DNA of 64,000 nt from Faecalibacterium sp. (GTDB lineage Bacteria; Bacillota; Clostridia; Oscillospirales; Ruminococcaceae). Positions 45,757 to 55,171 of the stretch are shown piece after piece; the stretch's first letter is position 1; each line of letters opens with the position of its first letter. A program made the position numbers and the translations under genes. The notes under the pieces are model-generated. The model did no database searches. It saw only the letters and a program-made list of their open reading frames with translations, and was not told the DNA's origin. The DNA is taken from contig JARHYC010000010.1 of assembly GCA_029264955.1 (NCBI GenBank), forward strand, positions 1 to 64,000, written 5' to 3'.

Positions 45757-47172
45757 TTACTGCATATCACCATCGTCAAACGGATCACCGCACTCCGGGC
45801 AGAACTTAGGCGGATGGGCCGGATCAGAAGGCTTCCAGCCGCATTTATCACATCGATATTGGGGAGCGCCAGCAGGCTTTTTCGCGCCGCATTCTGCGCA
45901 GAACTTTCCTGTATTTACCTTTCCGCAGGTAGGGCAGGTCCAACCATCCGCCGCCGGAGCAGTGGGTTTTGCTGCGCCGCATTCCGGGCAGAACTTACCC
46001 GTAACAGTAGCTCCGCAGCTACAGGTCCAGCTTTCTGCCGGGGCCGGTTTGGGCTTACCACAGCCTGCGCAGAACTTGCCGGAATTTCCGGTCTGACCAC
46101 AAGCACAGGTCCAGCCGGACTGCGCTGCTTTTGCGGCTTGCTGCTGTTGCTGCATCTGTTGCTGCTGCCCCATCTGATACAGGTTCTGAATATTCATTCC
46201 GCCAGCCTGACCAGCCATACCCATACCCATAAATGCCATTGCCGGGCCGGCACCCTGATTCTTCGCGGCAGACTGCATTGCATTGGCCTGTGCACCAACC
46301 ATATGCGCTGCGGCACGGGTCGGGTCCATAAAGGTTGCATTGCGCTGCAATTCCTTAATCATCTTTTCGTCTTCTTCGTCTGCTTTAACCGAAGAAACAC
46401 CGAAAGAAATGATTTCGATACCACGCAAATCTTTCCACTTATTGGAAAGTTCCTCGTTCAACACCTGTGCCAGCTCTGCAGTATGGCCGGGCAGTGCCGA
46501 ATAGCGAACACCCATCTCACTGATTCGTGCAAAACAGGGCTGTAACGCAGTCAGCAGTTCTGTCTTCAGCTGACTATCCATACGATCTCGCGTATACTCA
46601 CTGGTTTCGTTTCCTGCTACATTGGTATAGAAAAGCAGCGGATTGGTCAAACGATAGCTGTATTCACCAAAGCAGCGGATACCGATATCAATATCGATGC
46701 CTGCCCGCTCATCTACCACACGGAACGGCACGGGCGAAGGTGTGCCGTACTTATTGTTCATCATCTCACGGATGTTAAAGTAGTATACACGCTGGTCCTT
46801 GGGCGGCTCACCACCAAAGGTGAAACGCTTGCCAATATTTTGGAAGGTTTTTGCAATGCCGTCTCCCAAATCACCTGCAAAAATAGTAGGTTCGGTAGAT
46901 GCATCGAAAACGAACTCGCCAGGCTCGGCAACAACCTCAACTACCTTGCCCTGCTCCACAATAATCATGCACTGGCCGTCGGCCACTGCGATTACAGAGC
47001 CGGTCGTAATAATGTTATCACTGCCCTTTGTGTTGGCAAACCGACCGCTGACACGTTTGCGACCTTTCGCCATCAGTACATTATCTGGCAGCGCATCACA
47101 ATAAAAATACTCTTTCCACTGATCCGCCATAACACCGCCGGCGGAACGAATTGCAGCTTTGATCAGTCCCAT
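45757..47172 (-). CDS. SPFH domain protein with C-terminal zinc ribbons (YdjI-like)
   Basis: Predicted 471 residues. An SPFH/band-7-type domain spans about 20-260 (VIAVADGQCMIIVEQGKVVEV, EPGEFVFDAST, then a helix ending IKELQRNATFM). A Met/Gln/Gly-rich linker follows (GMGMAGQAGGMN, QQQQMQQQQQ), then four zinc ribbons built from CxC/CxxC pairs ending FCPECGDPFDDGDMQ. B. subtilis YdjI is the nearest named relative and works at stressed membranes with PspA. GAGGAG precedes the ATG. No pspA is in the window. Confidence 0.85.
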   Translation of the reverse strand: MGLIKAAIRSAGGVMADQWKEYFYCDALPDNVLMAKGRKRVSGRFANTKGSDNIITTGSVIAVADGQCMIIVEQGKVVEVVAEPGEFVFDASTEPTIFAGDLGDGIAKTFQNIGKRFTFGGEPPKDQRVYYFNIREMMNNKYGTPSPVPFRVVDERAGIDIDIGIRCFGEYSYRLTNPLLFYTNVAGNETSEYTRDRMDSQLKTELLTALQPCFARISEMGVRYSALPGHTAELAQVLNEELSNKWKDLRGIEIISFGVSSVKADEEDEKMIKELQRNATFMDPTRAAAHMVGAQANAMQSAAKNQGAGPAMAFMGMGMAGQAGGMNIQNLYQMGQQQQMQQQQQAAKAAQSGWTCACGQTGNSGKFCAGCGKPKPAPAESWTCSCGATVTGKFCPECGAAKPTAPAADGWTCPTCGKVNTGKFCAECGAKKPAGAPQYRCDKCGWKPSDPAHPPKFCPECGDPFDDGDMQ

Positions 47173-47299
47173 ATGTATGTACTCCTCTCGTCATCGAACA
47201 AATTTGATGGATGAAAAATCAGCTTCTGCTTTGTATGGCAGCAGCCGAAAAGCAAATCACACCCTTGCCCCAATGCTTTCGGATGCAAGGTAAAAAGGG

Positions 47300-47611
47300 T
47301 TACTGGTTTTCTTCGGAATGTGTCTGCTCACCAGCAGCGAACAACTCCTTTTGCTTTGCGGAATAAGGGTTTTTATTGGGTTTTACAGGGTCTTTCTGTT
47401 GGCTGCTTTTATTTCCCCAATAGGCAAGTGCCGTCAAGATGAGTGCCTGTACGGACCAAATCATTGACGCAGCCCAAGAAAAAATCCAAGGAATATCCAA
47501 CCAGAAGTGCAAAACAGCCAAAATCATCGCGGCAGCACCCCACCAAAAGTGAAGCGCTAAATTCATGAGAAGACAAAGGACAAATCCATCAGATGCATCC
47601 GCTTTTTTCAT
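47300..47611 (-). CDS. small two-helix membrane protein heading the SPFH operon
   Basis: Predicted 103 residues: two hydrophobic helices rich in Trp (about 9-35 and 42-65) and a polar, basic-then-acidic tail. No family recognised. AAAGGAG lies 9 bases before the ATG. It is 127 bases upstream of the SPFH gene on the same strand and follows a promoter, so it is the likely first gene of that operon. Confidence 0.65.
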   Translation of the reverse strand: MKKADASDGFVLCLLMNLALHFWWGAAAMILAVLHFWLDIPWIFSWAASMIWSVQALILTALAYWGNKSSQQKDPVKPNKNPYSAKQKELFAAGEQTHSEENQ

Positions 47612-47731
47612 ATGTGTATACTCCTTTCCATCATGCTAAGGGCTTTTTTCTTTTGGTATATTCGTGTTCGCCCTCCATAATGTATACTATTTTGCTACAT
47701 TATAATGGATAATCTGAACAAAATCTATACC

Positions 47732-47759
47732 ATTTTATCATTTTCTATATTTTTTGCAA
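47732..47759 (-). promoter_or_regulatory. putative promoter of the SPFH operon
   Basis: Minus-strand TTGCAA and TAAAAT with a 16-base spacer. The leader to the first ATG would be about 115 bases; a nearer TATAAT lacks a good -35. Confidence 0.45.
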
Positions 47760-47784
47760 AAATTCGTCGCACCAATGTTTGTTT

Positions 47785-48909
47785 TTATTTTGTCACTCTC
47801 TCCAGTGCGGCCCGTGCCAAAGCAACGGAATATGCTGCTGCCGGTTCCAAAGATGCTTCGTCTACCGTAAAGCCAGGGTTGTGCAAAGGCTTGGTCAACC
47901 CTACACCAACATGGATGTACACTCCCGGTGCTTTCTGCTGGAACCAAGAGAAATCCTCGCCCAGCATATTGGCTGGGTCCTCTTCTACGGTGAGACCTTG
48001 CTGCCGGGCAACTTCTGCTGCAAAAGCCGTCCATTCCGGGTCGTTATCCGTTGCCGGGGGGCCTGCGTGCCATGTAAATGTTGCAGCTGCGCCATAGCCC
48101 GCTGCAACGCCCTTTGCAATGGCTTCCAATCGCTGGGGAATCATTTCTCGATCGGCAGCGAAATGGGTGCGCACCGTACCTTCCAGATACGCACTTTCCG
48201 GAATGACATTCCACGTTGTACCTGCCTCAAAGTGCGTGATGCTCACCAATGCAGGATGCACCGGAGAAACATTGCGACTTACTACGGTTTGTGCTGCACT
48301 GACAATCGCAGCTGCTGCCACAATCGGGTCAGTTCCCTTTTCCGGCGATGCCGCATGACAGCCCTGACCCGTAACGGTGATTTCAAAGCGGTCCACCGAA
48401 GCACTGGCTGCACCATTGCGTACACCAATCGTACCAACCGGGAACCACGGTGCTGTGTGCAATGCAAACACCGCCTGTACATCCTGCATGGCAGGGGTTG
48501 CCAGAATCTTGCGCGCACCATCACTGCGCTCCTCACCCGGTTGGAAAATCAACCGCACCGTGCCTGCCAATGTGTCTTTTGTTTCCTGCAATTTGCGCGC
48601 TGTATCCAGCAGCACCGCCGTATGAAAGTCATGGCCGCAAGCATGCATTTTACCTGCGTTGCAAGACGCATAGGCTACGCCGGATTCCTCCTGCACCAAT
48701 AACGCATCCATATCCGCACGCAGAGCCACCACAGGACCATCCGCCTTGCCTTGTACTTGTGCAACCAGACCGGTTTCCAGCGGGTAGGGCAAAATCTCCA
48801 CACCAGCTTCAGCCAGGCGATTGCGGACGTACTGTGTCGTTTCATATTCTTCATAGGAAAGCTCCGGATGTGCATGGAGCCATTCAAAATCCTGTTTCAG
48901 TAAACTCAT
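47785..48909 (-). CDS. M20 family amidohydrolase (IAA-amino acid/hippurate hydrolase type)
   Basis: Predicted 374 residues. Metal-site motifs: ADMDALL, HACGHDFHTAVLL with the conserved Cys and two His, PGEERSDGA with the catalytic Glu, and a late LGEDFSWF/HVGVG region. The dimerisation domain lies in the middle (ITVTGQGCHAASPEKG). It should cleave an N-acyl amino acid or related amide in the cytosol. GGAAAGGGAAAG precedes the ATG at 48909; the longer frame is rejected as it crosses the neighbour's start region. Confidence 0.9.
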   Translation of the reverse strand: MSLLKQDFEWLHAHPELSYEEYETTQYVRNRLAEAGVEILPYPLETGLVAQVQGKADGPVVALRADMDALLVQEESGVAYASCNAGKMHACGHDFHTAVLLDTARKLQETKDTLAGTVRLIFQPGEERSDGARKILATPAMQDVQAVFALHTAPWFPVGTIGVRNGAASASVDRFEITVTGQGCHAASPEKGTDPIVAAAAIVSAAQTVVSRNVSPVHPALVSITHFEAGTTWNVIPESAYLEGTVRTHFAADREMIPQRLEAIAKGVAAGYGAAATFTWHAGPPATDNDPEWTAFAAEVARQQGLTVEEDPANMLGEDFSWFQQKAPGVYIHVGVGLTKPLHNPGFTVDEASLEPAAAYSVALARAALERVTK

Positions 48910-49071
48910 TTTTCTTTCCCTTTCCGGGCAAATGCGCCCTCTGGTGCAAGCATACCGATTTTTATGGTCTGTGTCAATCGGCTGGTTTCTGAACTTTCTG
49001 CGGATAGGCTTTTCTTTCGCCTGCATCCATGGTACAATGCTAAGAGTACAATGATAACAGGAGATTTTCAC

Positions 49072-49422
49072 ATGAAAAAAAGTACGATTTTGAATATAAT
49101 TTTCGCCGCAGTGATTCTGGTTGCTGCGCTGGGCTTGCTGCTTTGGCAGCGCAGCCGCACCCCTGCCGAATCGGTTCAGGCGCAGCTCACCTACGGCGAC
49201 GAAAACACTGTCATGGACATACCGCTATATAAAGACGAAACCTATACCGTTGATACTGGTTATCTCACCGTTACCATTCAGGTGCAGGACGGGCAGGCTC
49301 GCTTTATCAACAGCACCTGCCCCGACCATGTGTGCGAAAACTACGGCTGGATTTCCGTCGAGGATCAGCAGGCAGTCTGCATACCAGGTCATGCGGTATT
49401 GATGATTGTTCCTGTGGCTTAA
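49072..49422 (+). CDS. NusG domain II-containing exported protein
   Basis: Predicted 116 residues: one N-terminal membrane segment (about 6-24) and an outside domain with INSTCPDHVCENYGWIS and a final CIPGHAVLMIV, the pattern of NusG_II (PF07009) proteins. Such proteins are often found near rnf or thiamine-related genes, though here it stands alone between opposing genes. The three conserved Cys may form a redox or metal site. CAGGAG precedes the ATG. Confidence 0.8.
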   Translation: MKKSTILNIIFAAVILVAALGLLLWQRSRTPAESVQAQLTYGDENTVMDIPLYKDETYTVDTGYLTVTIQVQDGQARFINSTCPDHVCENYGWISVEDQQAVCIPGHAVLMIVPVA

Positions 49423-49429
49423 AACAACC

Positions 49430-49470
49430 AAAAAGGCGCCGGCAAGTTCAGCACTTGCCGGCGCCTTTTT
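49430..49470. terminator. bidirectional terminator
   Basis: AAAAAGGCGCCGGCAAG / CTTGCCGGCGCCTTTTT, a 17-bp perfect stem between convergent genes. Confidence 0.92.
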
Positions 49471-49475
49471 CGGAT

Positions 49476-51725
49476 TTATTCTGCCTGCTCCAGCGGGAAG
49501 ATTGCCTGTGCCTGGAACAAGTCCCCATTGATATATAGCTGGAATCTGCCACCCTGCAGCTCTGCCAAGCTGCGTGCAATGGAAAGCCCCAAACCACTGC
49601 CTTCGCTGCTGCGTGCGCTGTCGCCACGCACAAAGCGTTCCATCAATTCTTCTGCCGGAACATTCAGCGGGTCACGGGAAATATTCTTCAAGGTCAAAGA
49701 CACCTTTCCGTCCTGCTGGGCAACCACCAAATACACACGGGTACCCGGCTGGGCATACTTGCACGCATTGGAAAGCAGGTTATCCAAAATACGCCAGGTC
49801 AGCCGACCGTCCAGCTGTACCACCAAATCTTCTTCCGGCATACTGAGAACCGGAATCAGCCCCACGGCGTTTAGCCGTTCGGTATATTCACCCATTGCCT
49901 GCTCGCACAACTCTTTTACATCGGTGGGGGCTTTGGTGCAGCTCATAACGCCGCTGGCTGCCTTGCTGGCATCCACCAAATCCACCGTCAGCTTATGCAG
50001 ACGTTCCCCCTGTCGGGCGATGATTTCCGCATATTCGGCTGCCTGCGGGGGCAGCGCTTCATGCTGTAACAAATCGGTATAGTTGATGATACTGGTCAAC
50101 GGGGTTTTCAGGTCATGGGAAACATTGGTAATCAGTTCGGTCTTCATGCGCTCGGACTTGATGCGCTGCTCCACCGCCACATTCATACCATCGCCGATTC
50201 GGCAGACGTCCTCGCTGATTTCCCGTACAATCGGATACTTAGAACAAATCTTTGGCTTTGCCGCATAATCGCCTGCCAAACACGCTTTGACCTGTTGGCG
50301 CAAATCCTGCAAGGACAGTGCGGCGTGTGCAATACAGATAAAGGTTACCAACCAGATAAATCCACCGAACAACAACGGCCAGAACGGACCATCCCAGTAA
50401 CTGTTAATCGTCAGGAAAAATTGGATGATGCCTGCTGCTGCCATCAACAGCGTACACTGCCAAATGAGCGGAACAGCAGAACATACGGTCTTTAACGCTC
50501 GGAATGTCCAAAAACCGCCAAAGAGATTCCCCTGTTTTGCCCAGCGTACAAAGCTGAAAACAATCGCCCAGGCAAACAGCTCCATGAGCAAAAGAATGCC
50601 GACAATGATACCGACTGCCGCTGCAAACAGTTGCGGGTAGGTATCTACTCCGGGCAGCAGAAAACGGAGCAGATCGTTGCTATAAGACCATACAAGGCTG
50701 TCATTCAAGTTGACAATAAAGAAAAAGGCAAAGAACGCCGCAACCAGAAACACCACAATCTGTACTTCCATAGGGATTTTATCGTACCAGCACAGCTGCG
50801 GCTTTTCTTTGCCCAATTTCCAGCCTGCACCCAGACCAATCAGAATCACTGCGCCCAGGCCAATCAGCAGACAAAGAATCTGCACAATCAAAATCTTACC
50901 TTGCATCGCACGCAGGACATGATAAGAAACCAACTCCTGCCGCATCGTATTGAGATACCAGGGTCCCGACTGTATGGACCCATTCAAAAAAGCTGCTTCA
51001 TCCACATACTGGTCAAATGCAGCCAGCCGACCGTCACTGCCCTTTTGGGGCGGTTCTTGTGCAGGTTCTTCCGTTGTCGGTGTCGTCGTGTGTATTTCGA
51101 CGGCTCCTCCCGCAACATCTGCCTGCTGGATCCACACAGAGGTTCCTTCCATCTGCGCCAGATTTAATGTAACGGATTCCACATTCTCCGGATGCAACTC
51201 AATCTCATTCGTTTTGGGGTCCCAGCTCAATACGTTCCAGTTATTCAGGCTTTCTACCGAAACGATTTCACCATCTCTGTAATGTACTCTGCCCAACGTT
51301 GCGCAATTCTTTTGCTCCGGATACAGCAGATAATAGGTGCGCACCAGCAGTTTAGTATCTTCGGAACGGTCGCTTTTGTAAATCTCCTGCTGCTTGGTGC
51401 CGTATTCATCCACATAATACAGCTCATATGGCATCTGCTCGGTTTCCTCTGCCTCAAAAAATCCGGGTGTTGCCGGGTTTACGGTGCCTTCAAAGCCCCG
51501 CCGCGCCCATGCGGAAACCGTGTCACTCGCCATGTCGCGCAGATAACCATCTACATTTGAGGTTTCCCAGTAAGATTTGGTTCTTGGATCATAGGCACGC
51601 ATACCTACGCCCAGAAAAGAAAGATATGTCATTCCGCTAAAGACCGCCATTGTGACGGTCAGCACCAGCCACCAAAGGATTTTTGCCGGGCGGCTTCTGG
51701 TCATCTGAATCAGTCGCTCCTTCAT
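49476..51725 (-). CDS. sensor histidine kinase with large outside domain
   Basis: Predicted 749 residues: membrane segment at about 17-38, an outside sensor region of roughly 240 residues, then a block of further membrane segments in the middle, a HAMP-like linker, HisKA with His537 (NVSHDLKTPLTS), and HATPase_c with NLLSNACKYA and GSGLGLSIARSL. The multi-helix membrane block in the middle resembles VanS/YclK-like low-GC kinases only loosely. Its ATG shares bases with the stop of a 50-residue gene upstream, which itself follows the response regulator. Confidence 0.92.
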   Translation of the reverse strand: MKERLIQMTRSRPAKILWWLVLTVTMAVFSGMTYLSFLGVGMRAYDPRTKSYWETSNVDGYLRDMASDTVSAWARRGFEGTVNPATPGFFEAEETEQMPYELYYVDEYGTKQQEIYKSDRSEDTKLLVRTYYLLYPEQKNCATLGRVHYRDGEIVSVESLNNWNVLSWDPKTNEIELHPENVESVTLNLAQMEGTSVWIQQADVAGGAVEIHTTTPTTEEPAQEPPQKGSDGRLAAFDQYVDEAAFLNGSIQSGPWYLNTMRQELVSYHVLRAMQGKILIVQILCLLIGLGAVILIGLGAGWKLGKEKPQLCWYDKIPMEVQIVVFLVAAFFAFFFIVNLNDSLVWSYSNDLLRFLLPGVDTYPQLFAAAVGIIVGILLLMELFAWAIVFSFVRWAKQGNLFGGFWTFRALKTVCSAVPLIWQCTLLMAAAGIIQFFLTINSYWDGPFWPLLFGGFIWLVTFICIAHAALSLQDLRQQVKACLAGDYAAKPKICSKYPIVREISEDVCRIGDGMNVAVEQRIKSERMKTELITNVSHDLKTPLTSIINYTDLLQHEALPPQAAEYAEIIARQGERLHKLTVDLVDASKAASGVMSCTKAPTDVKELCEQAMGEYTERLNAVGLIPVLSMPEEDLVVQLDGRLTWRILDNLLSNACKYAQPGTRVYLVVAQQDGKVSLTLKNISRDPLNVPAEELMERFVRGDSARSSEGSGLGLSIARSLAELQGGRFQLYINGDLFQAQAIFPLEQAE

Positions 51726-51874
51726 CGTGTACGCCCCCTGCCCATTTGTTTTTGTGCCAGCGAAATCAGCGCAAATACACCGCTGACCGCTGCCAGTGCG
51801 CCCGCCAAATACAACAGCTTTTCTGTTTGTGCTGTTCTGCCATAGCGTGTAGTGCCTGTTTCCCTTTTTTTCAT
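51722..51874 (-). CDS. 50-residue membrane protein between response regulator and kinase
   Basis: A complete 51-codon frame runs from ATG (51874) to TGA (51722). GAGGGAT lies about 4 bases before its ATG, inside the end of the response-regulator gene. Its stop overlaps the kinase ATG as ATGA, a classic coupling arrangement. The protein has a basic N-terminus (MKKRETGTTRYGR), one hydrophobic helix (about 19-40, Ala/Leu/Val/Gly-rich), and a basic C-terminus ending GRGRTR. It could set kinase topology or signalling, or serve mainly to couple translation. No family is recognised. Confidence 0.72.
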   Translation of the reverse strand: MKKRETGTTRYGRTAQTEKLLYLAGALAAVSGVFALISLAQKQMGRGRTR

Positions 51875-51876
51875 GG

Positions 51877-52590
51877 TTATCCCTCATTTCTCACTTTGGG
51901 CTGGACCAGTTTATAGCCCTGCCCCCAAACAACCTGAATCAAACGCGGGTTCGCCGGGTCGATTTCCAGCTTTTCCCGCAGGTGTCGAATATGTACTGCT
52001 ACTGCGCCTTCACCGGAGAGGGTTTCTTCGCCCCAGACCTCCTGATACAGCTTTTTCCCGGAAAACACCTGACCGGGGTGCTGCATCAAAAAGTGCAGCA
52101 GCTTAAACTCCAGCGGAGTCAGGCTGACGGGGTCACCCTCCAGTGTAACGATTTTCTGCTCATCATTCAGAGCAAGACCGCCCACCTGTAAGACACCTTC
52201 CGGTACTTCCTTTGTGGCACCGCCCAGCTGTTTATACCGGCGCAAGGTACTTTTTACACGAGCCAGCAGTTCCATCGGGCGGAACGGCTTTGTAATATAG
52301 TCGTCTGCACCCATTTCCAAGCCCAGAATCATGTCGCCTTCTTCGCTTTTGGCGGTAAGCAGGATAATGGGGATATTCCCCTTTTCCCGCAGCTGTGCCG
52401 TAGCAGTCAAGCCGTCCATGCCGGGCATCATAATATCCATCAAAATCAAGTCGATTGGGTGGTTGTCCACAACATCCAATGCTTCCGCACCATTTGCCGC
52501 CGTATACAGGGTATAGCCAACCGTGCCAAGATAGATTTTCAGGGCATCCACAATCTCCTTATTGTCATCGCAAATCAAAATAGATTCCAT
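51877..52590 (-). CDS. OmpR/VanR-family response regulator
   Basis: Predicted 237 residues. The receiver domain has the acidic pair in LICDDN, phospho-acceptor Asp52 (LILMDIMMPGMDG), Thr in LLTAKS and Lys in ITKPF. The C-terminal winged helix shows LTPLEFKLLHFLMQHPGQVFS and VAVHIRHLREKLE. The second ATG (52590) is chosen because GAGG is 7 bases before it but only 1 base before the first. It heads the operon with the small membrane protein and the kinase. Confidence 0.95.
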   Translation of the reverse strand: MESILICDDNKEIVDALKIYLGTVGYTLYTAANGAEALDVVDNHPIDLILMDIMMPGMDGLTATAQLREKGNIPIILLTAKSEEGDMILGLEMGADDYITKPFRPMELLARVKSTLRRYKQLGGATKEVPEGVLQVGGLALNDEQKIVTLEGDPVSLTPLEFKLLHFLMQHPGQVFSGKKLYQEVWGEETLSGEGAVAVHIRHLREKLEIDPANPRLIQVVWGQGYKLVQPKVRNEG

Positions 52591-52713
52591 ACTCATACCT
52601 CAACTTCCAGCGCGCTTTCTTTTGTGTCTTTATTGTAACAGTCTTTTTCTTAACAAAAAAGATGCAAGAGCCTTAAGAATTGTTTAAGTTTCCTTACGAT
52701 TTTCTATTGAAAC

Positions 52714-52754
52714 AAAAAAGGCTGTACCACAGAAAATCTGTGGTACAGCCTTTT
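52714..52754. terminator. terminator after yebC
   Basis: AAAAAAGGCTGTACCACAG / CTGTGGTACAGCCTTTTG hairpin next to the yebC stop. Confidence 0.87.
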
Positions 52755-52773
52755 GCATTGTTACAGGGAAAAA

Positions 52774-53511
52774 TCAGCGATCCAGATCGTCTTCGTTTTC
52801 CAGAGTGTGCCAGAAGTTCTGCACATCATCGTCGTCGTCCAGCGCATCGAACAGCTTGGTCAGCTTGGTCTGGATTTCAGGATCAGTGATGGTAGTGGTG
52901 GTAGAAGGCACCATAGCAACATCAGCAGAGATGAAGTCATAGCCCTTTGCCTCCAAAGCATGGCAAACCTCGGAGAATGCTGCGGGATCGGTGATAACTT
53001 CTGCTGCTTCTTCGCCAGCGTCGAAGTCCTCAGCACCTGCATCCAGAGCGTCCATCATAGCCTCGTCAGCGTCCTTGTCCTCCAGATCCAGGACGATAAC
53101 GCCCTTCTGGGTGAACATAAAGCCAACGCTGCCCATGCTGCCCAGGTTGCCGCCGAACTTATCGAAGTAGTGGCGCATATTTGCAGCGGTACGGTTGCGG
53201 TTATCGGTCAGAGCCTCGACCATGACAGCGATGCCGCCTGCGCCGTAGCCCTCGTAAGTAACTGCTTCAAATTCTTCCTTATCGCCGCCCTCAGCCTTCT
53301 TGATGATACGCTGAATGTTATCGTTCGGCACGTTCATGCGCTTAGCCTTGCTGATCAGGTCAGCCAGCTTGCTGTTGTTCGCAGGGTCGGGACCGCCCTC
53401 GCGCACAGCCACGCTGATTTCGCGGCCAACCTTGGTAAAGACCTTAGCCTTTGCGCCGTCAGTCTTTTCTTTCTTACGTTTAATGTTATTCCATTTGCTA
53501 TGTCCAGACAT
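52774..53511 (-). CDS. yebC: YebC/PmpR family regulatory protein
   Basis: Predicted 245 residues. It opens with the diagnostic SGHSKWNNIKRKK and continues with GREISVAVREGG, VPNDNIQRIIKKAEG and YEGYGAGGIAVMVEALTDNRNRT, then an acidic C-terminal region. Members have been linked to transcription control and to translation of proline-rich stretches. The start at 53511 follows GGAGGAA; an ATG five codons earlier is overlapped by that site. It has its own promoter. Confidence 0.95.
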   Translation of the reverse strand: MSGHSKWNNIKRKKEKTDGAKAKVFTKVGREISVAVREGGPDPANNSKLADLISKAKRMNVPNDNIQRIIKKAEGGDKEEFEAVTYEGYGAGGIAVMVEALTDNRNRTAANMRHYFDKFGGNLGSMGSVGFMFTQKGVIVLDLEDKDADEAMMDALDAGAEDFDAGEEAAEVITDPAAFSEVCHALEAKGYDFISADVAMVPSTTTTITDPEIQTKLTKLFDALDDDDDVQNFWHTLENEDDLDR

Positions 53512-53568
53512 GGGTACTTCCTCCATTTATTCAAGCGCTCTTCTGGGCGCAGTTTCTCTAACTGTAAT

Positions 53569-53597
53569 AGTATACCACGATGCCACGCGGTGTTCAA
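53569..53597 (-). promoter_or_regulatory. promoter of yebC
   Basis: Minus-strand TTGAAC and TATACT with a 17-base spacer, about 55 bases before the ATG. Confidence 0.7.
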
Positions 53598-53623
53598 GGC
53601 TATATCCGCGGTTCTCCCCGCTT

Positions 53624-55072
53624 TTACACGAATCGAAGCGCTTTCGGGTAGTGATTTTTTACCCGTCCGCCGGATACTTTCCCGCCGCCCAGCGCAAAAC
53701 CATCCACTGTGACGCAGCACCAGCCGTTTTGTGCGGTCTTGGCTTCGATTTCCTCCCCTTTCAAATAGGCAAGGGTGCGTGGGTCGGAAAGCGTCAGCTT
53801 TTCCTGATTGGTGCAGTCTGCGCCATATGCGGTAAACAAATGATGCTCCGGCACAAAACGGCCCTTCTGGGCGCTGCCCGCCAGAACACCGGCACGCAAA
53901 ATATGCAACGGCAAATTCGGGAATGCCGGCGGCAGCAAAATATTTTCACCACGCACCAACGCCGGCTTTTCGGTCAGGCTGGGGAAATACTCTGCCGCAA
54001 ATGCCTGCCAGCTGCCCAGTACATCGCCAGCTGACTGACCTTTTCCGCCTTTGGGGGCAGGTTTGCCCTTTTTGGCTTTACCCTTAGCAGGTTTCGGATT
54101 CAGCCATACGGTTTCTTCTTCGGTCAATTCCCCCAGCGGCGGCAGCTTACGCGGTTCACCTGCTTTTTGTAGGCGTGCGATAAAATGGCCTTCGCCGCCC
54201 TGACAGGGCCAAATGCGGCGCATCAAGGTCACATCTGCGGAATGTCCGCCCAAGCGATTGGGTTCTCCTTCACTGCCGAAAGACAGTAGGCTTTCTTCCA
54301 ATGCAGGCAGCAAAGTAAACTCTGGATGACGTGCTAAAAATGCTGCCACCTGGGCTTCGTCCTCCTGCGGGGCAAAGGTACAGGTAGAATACACCATCAC
54401 ACCACCCGGCGCCAGCGCAGCAGCCGCGTTATCCAGAATTTGTGCGCCCAGTTCTGCGCACTGCTCCACCAGCGCTTCGCTGTGCTGACGGCTGGCTTCT
54501 TCTTCCTTGCGGAACATCCCCTCGCCGGAGCAAGGCGCATCCACCAGAACACGGTCAAAAAATTCAGGCAGCGCTTGTGCAATCCGGCTGGTGTCTTCGT
54601 TCAGCACCACCGCATTGCGCACGCCCATGCGCTCTAGATTTTGTTTCAGGATAGCGGCACGGCTGGCAACAAATTCATTTGCCACCAAAAGACCGTGGCC
54701 CCGCAATGCAGCAGCCAACTGACTGGTTTTACCGCCCGGTGCCGCACAGGTATCTAAAACACGCATACCCGGTTTCACGCCAAGCAGCGGCGCTGCCGAA
54801 GATGCCGAGGGCTCCTGCGAATAGAAAACGCCTGCTGCATGGTACGGATGCTTGCCCGGCTTGAAATCCGGCACATCCACGCAAAATCCCGCTGCGCAGA
54901 ACGGGGACGGCTGCACCGGAAAATCCACCAGCTGGGCAAACTGCTCCGGGGTGCAGCGCAGGGCAGAAACCGTTACACCACGGGCGGCTTTTTCTGCCGG
55001 GGGCGCGTACAGGGTATCAAAGCGGTCGCCCAGAAGGGCGCGTTCCCGCTGTTCAAAATATTCCAGAGCCAT
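53624..55072 (-). CDS. RsmB/NOP2/Sun-type RNA (cytosine-5) methyltransferase, RsmF-like
   Basis: Predicted 482 residues. The SAM-binding methyltransferase domain has LDTCAAPGGKTSQLAA, DAPCSGEGMFRKEE with one catalytic Cys and YSTCTFAPQEDE with the second. The C-terminal third contains a Lys/Gly/Pro-rich linker (KPAKGKAKKGK) and an RsmF-type domain with FVPEHHLF. It probably methylates 16S rRNA or a tRNA. AGGAGG precedes the ATG at 55072; the frame upstream of it overlaps a divergent small gene and is rejected. Confidence 0.92.
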   Translation of the reverse strand: MALEYFEQRERALLGDRFDTLYAPPAEKAARGVTVSALRCTPEQFAQLVDFPVQPSPFCAAGFCVDVPDFKPGKHPYHAAGVFYSQEPSASSAAPLLGVKPGMRVLDTCAAPGGKTSQLAAALRGHGLLVANEFVASRAAILKQNLERMGVRNAVVLNEDTSRIAQALPEFFDRVLVDAPCSGEGMFRKEEEASRQHSEALVEQCAELGAQILDNAAAALAPGGVMVYSTCTFAPQEDEAQVAAFLARHPEFTLLPALEESLLSFGSEGEPNRLGGHSADVTLMRRIWPCQGGEGHFIARLQKAGEPRKLPPLGELTEEETVWLNPKPAKGKAKKGKPAPKGGKGQSAGDVLGSWQAFAAEYFPSLTEKPALVRGENILLPPAFPNLPLHILRAGVLAGSAQKGRFVPEHHLFTAYGADCTNQEKLTLSDPRTLAYLKGEEIEAKTAQNGWCCVTVDGFALGGGKVSGGRVKNHYPKALRFV

Positions 55073-55171
55073 GATAAAAAAGCCTCCTGTCTGGTGCATA
55101 ATCCCCCGCAACGGGGTAACAATATGAATGCGCAGGGCAAAGCGCTCTGCTTTGAGAAAGGAGCAAACAAC

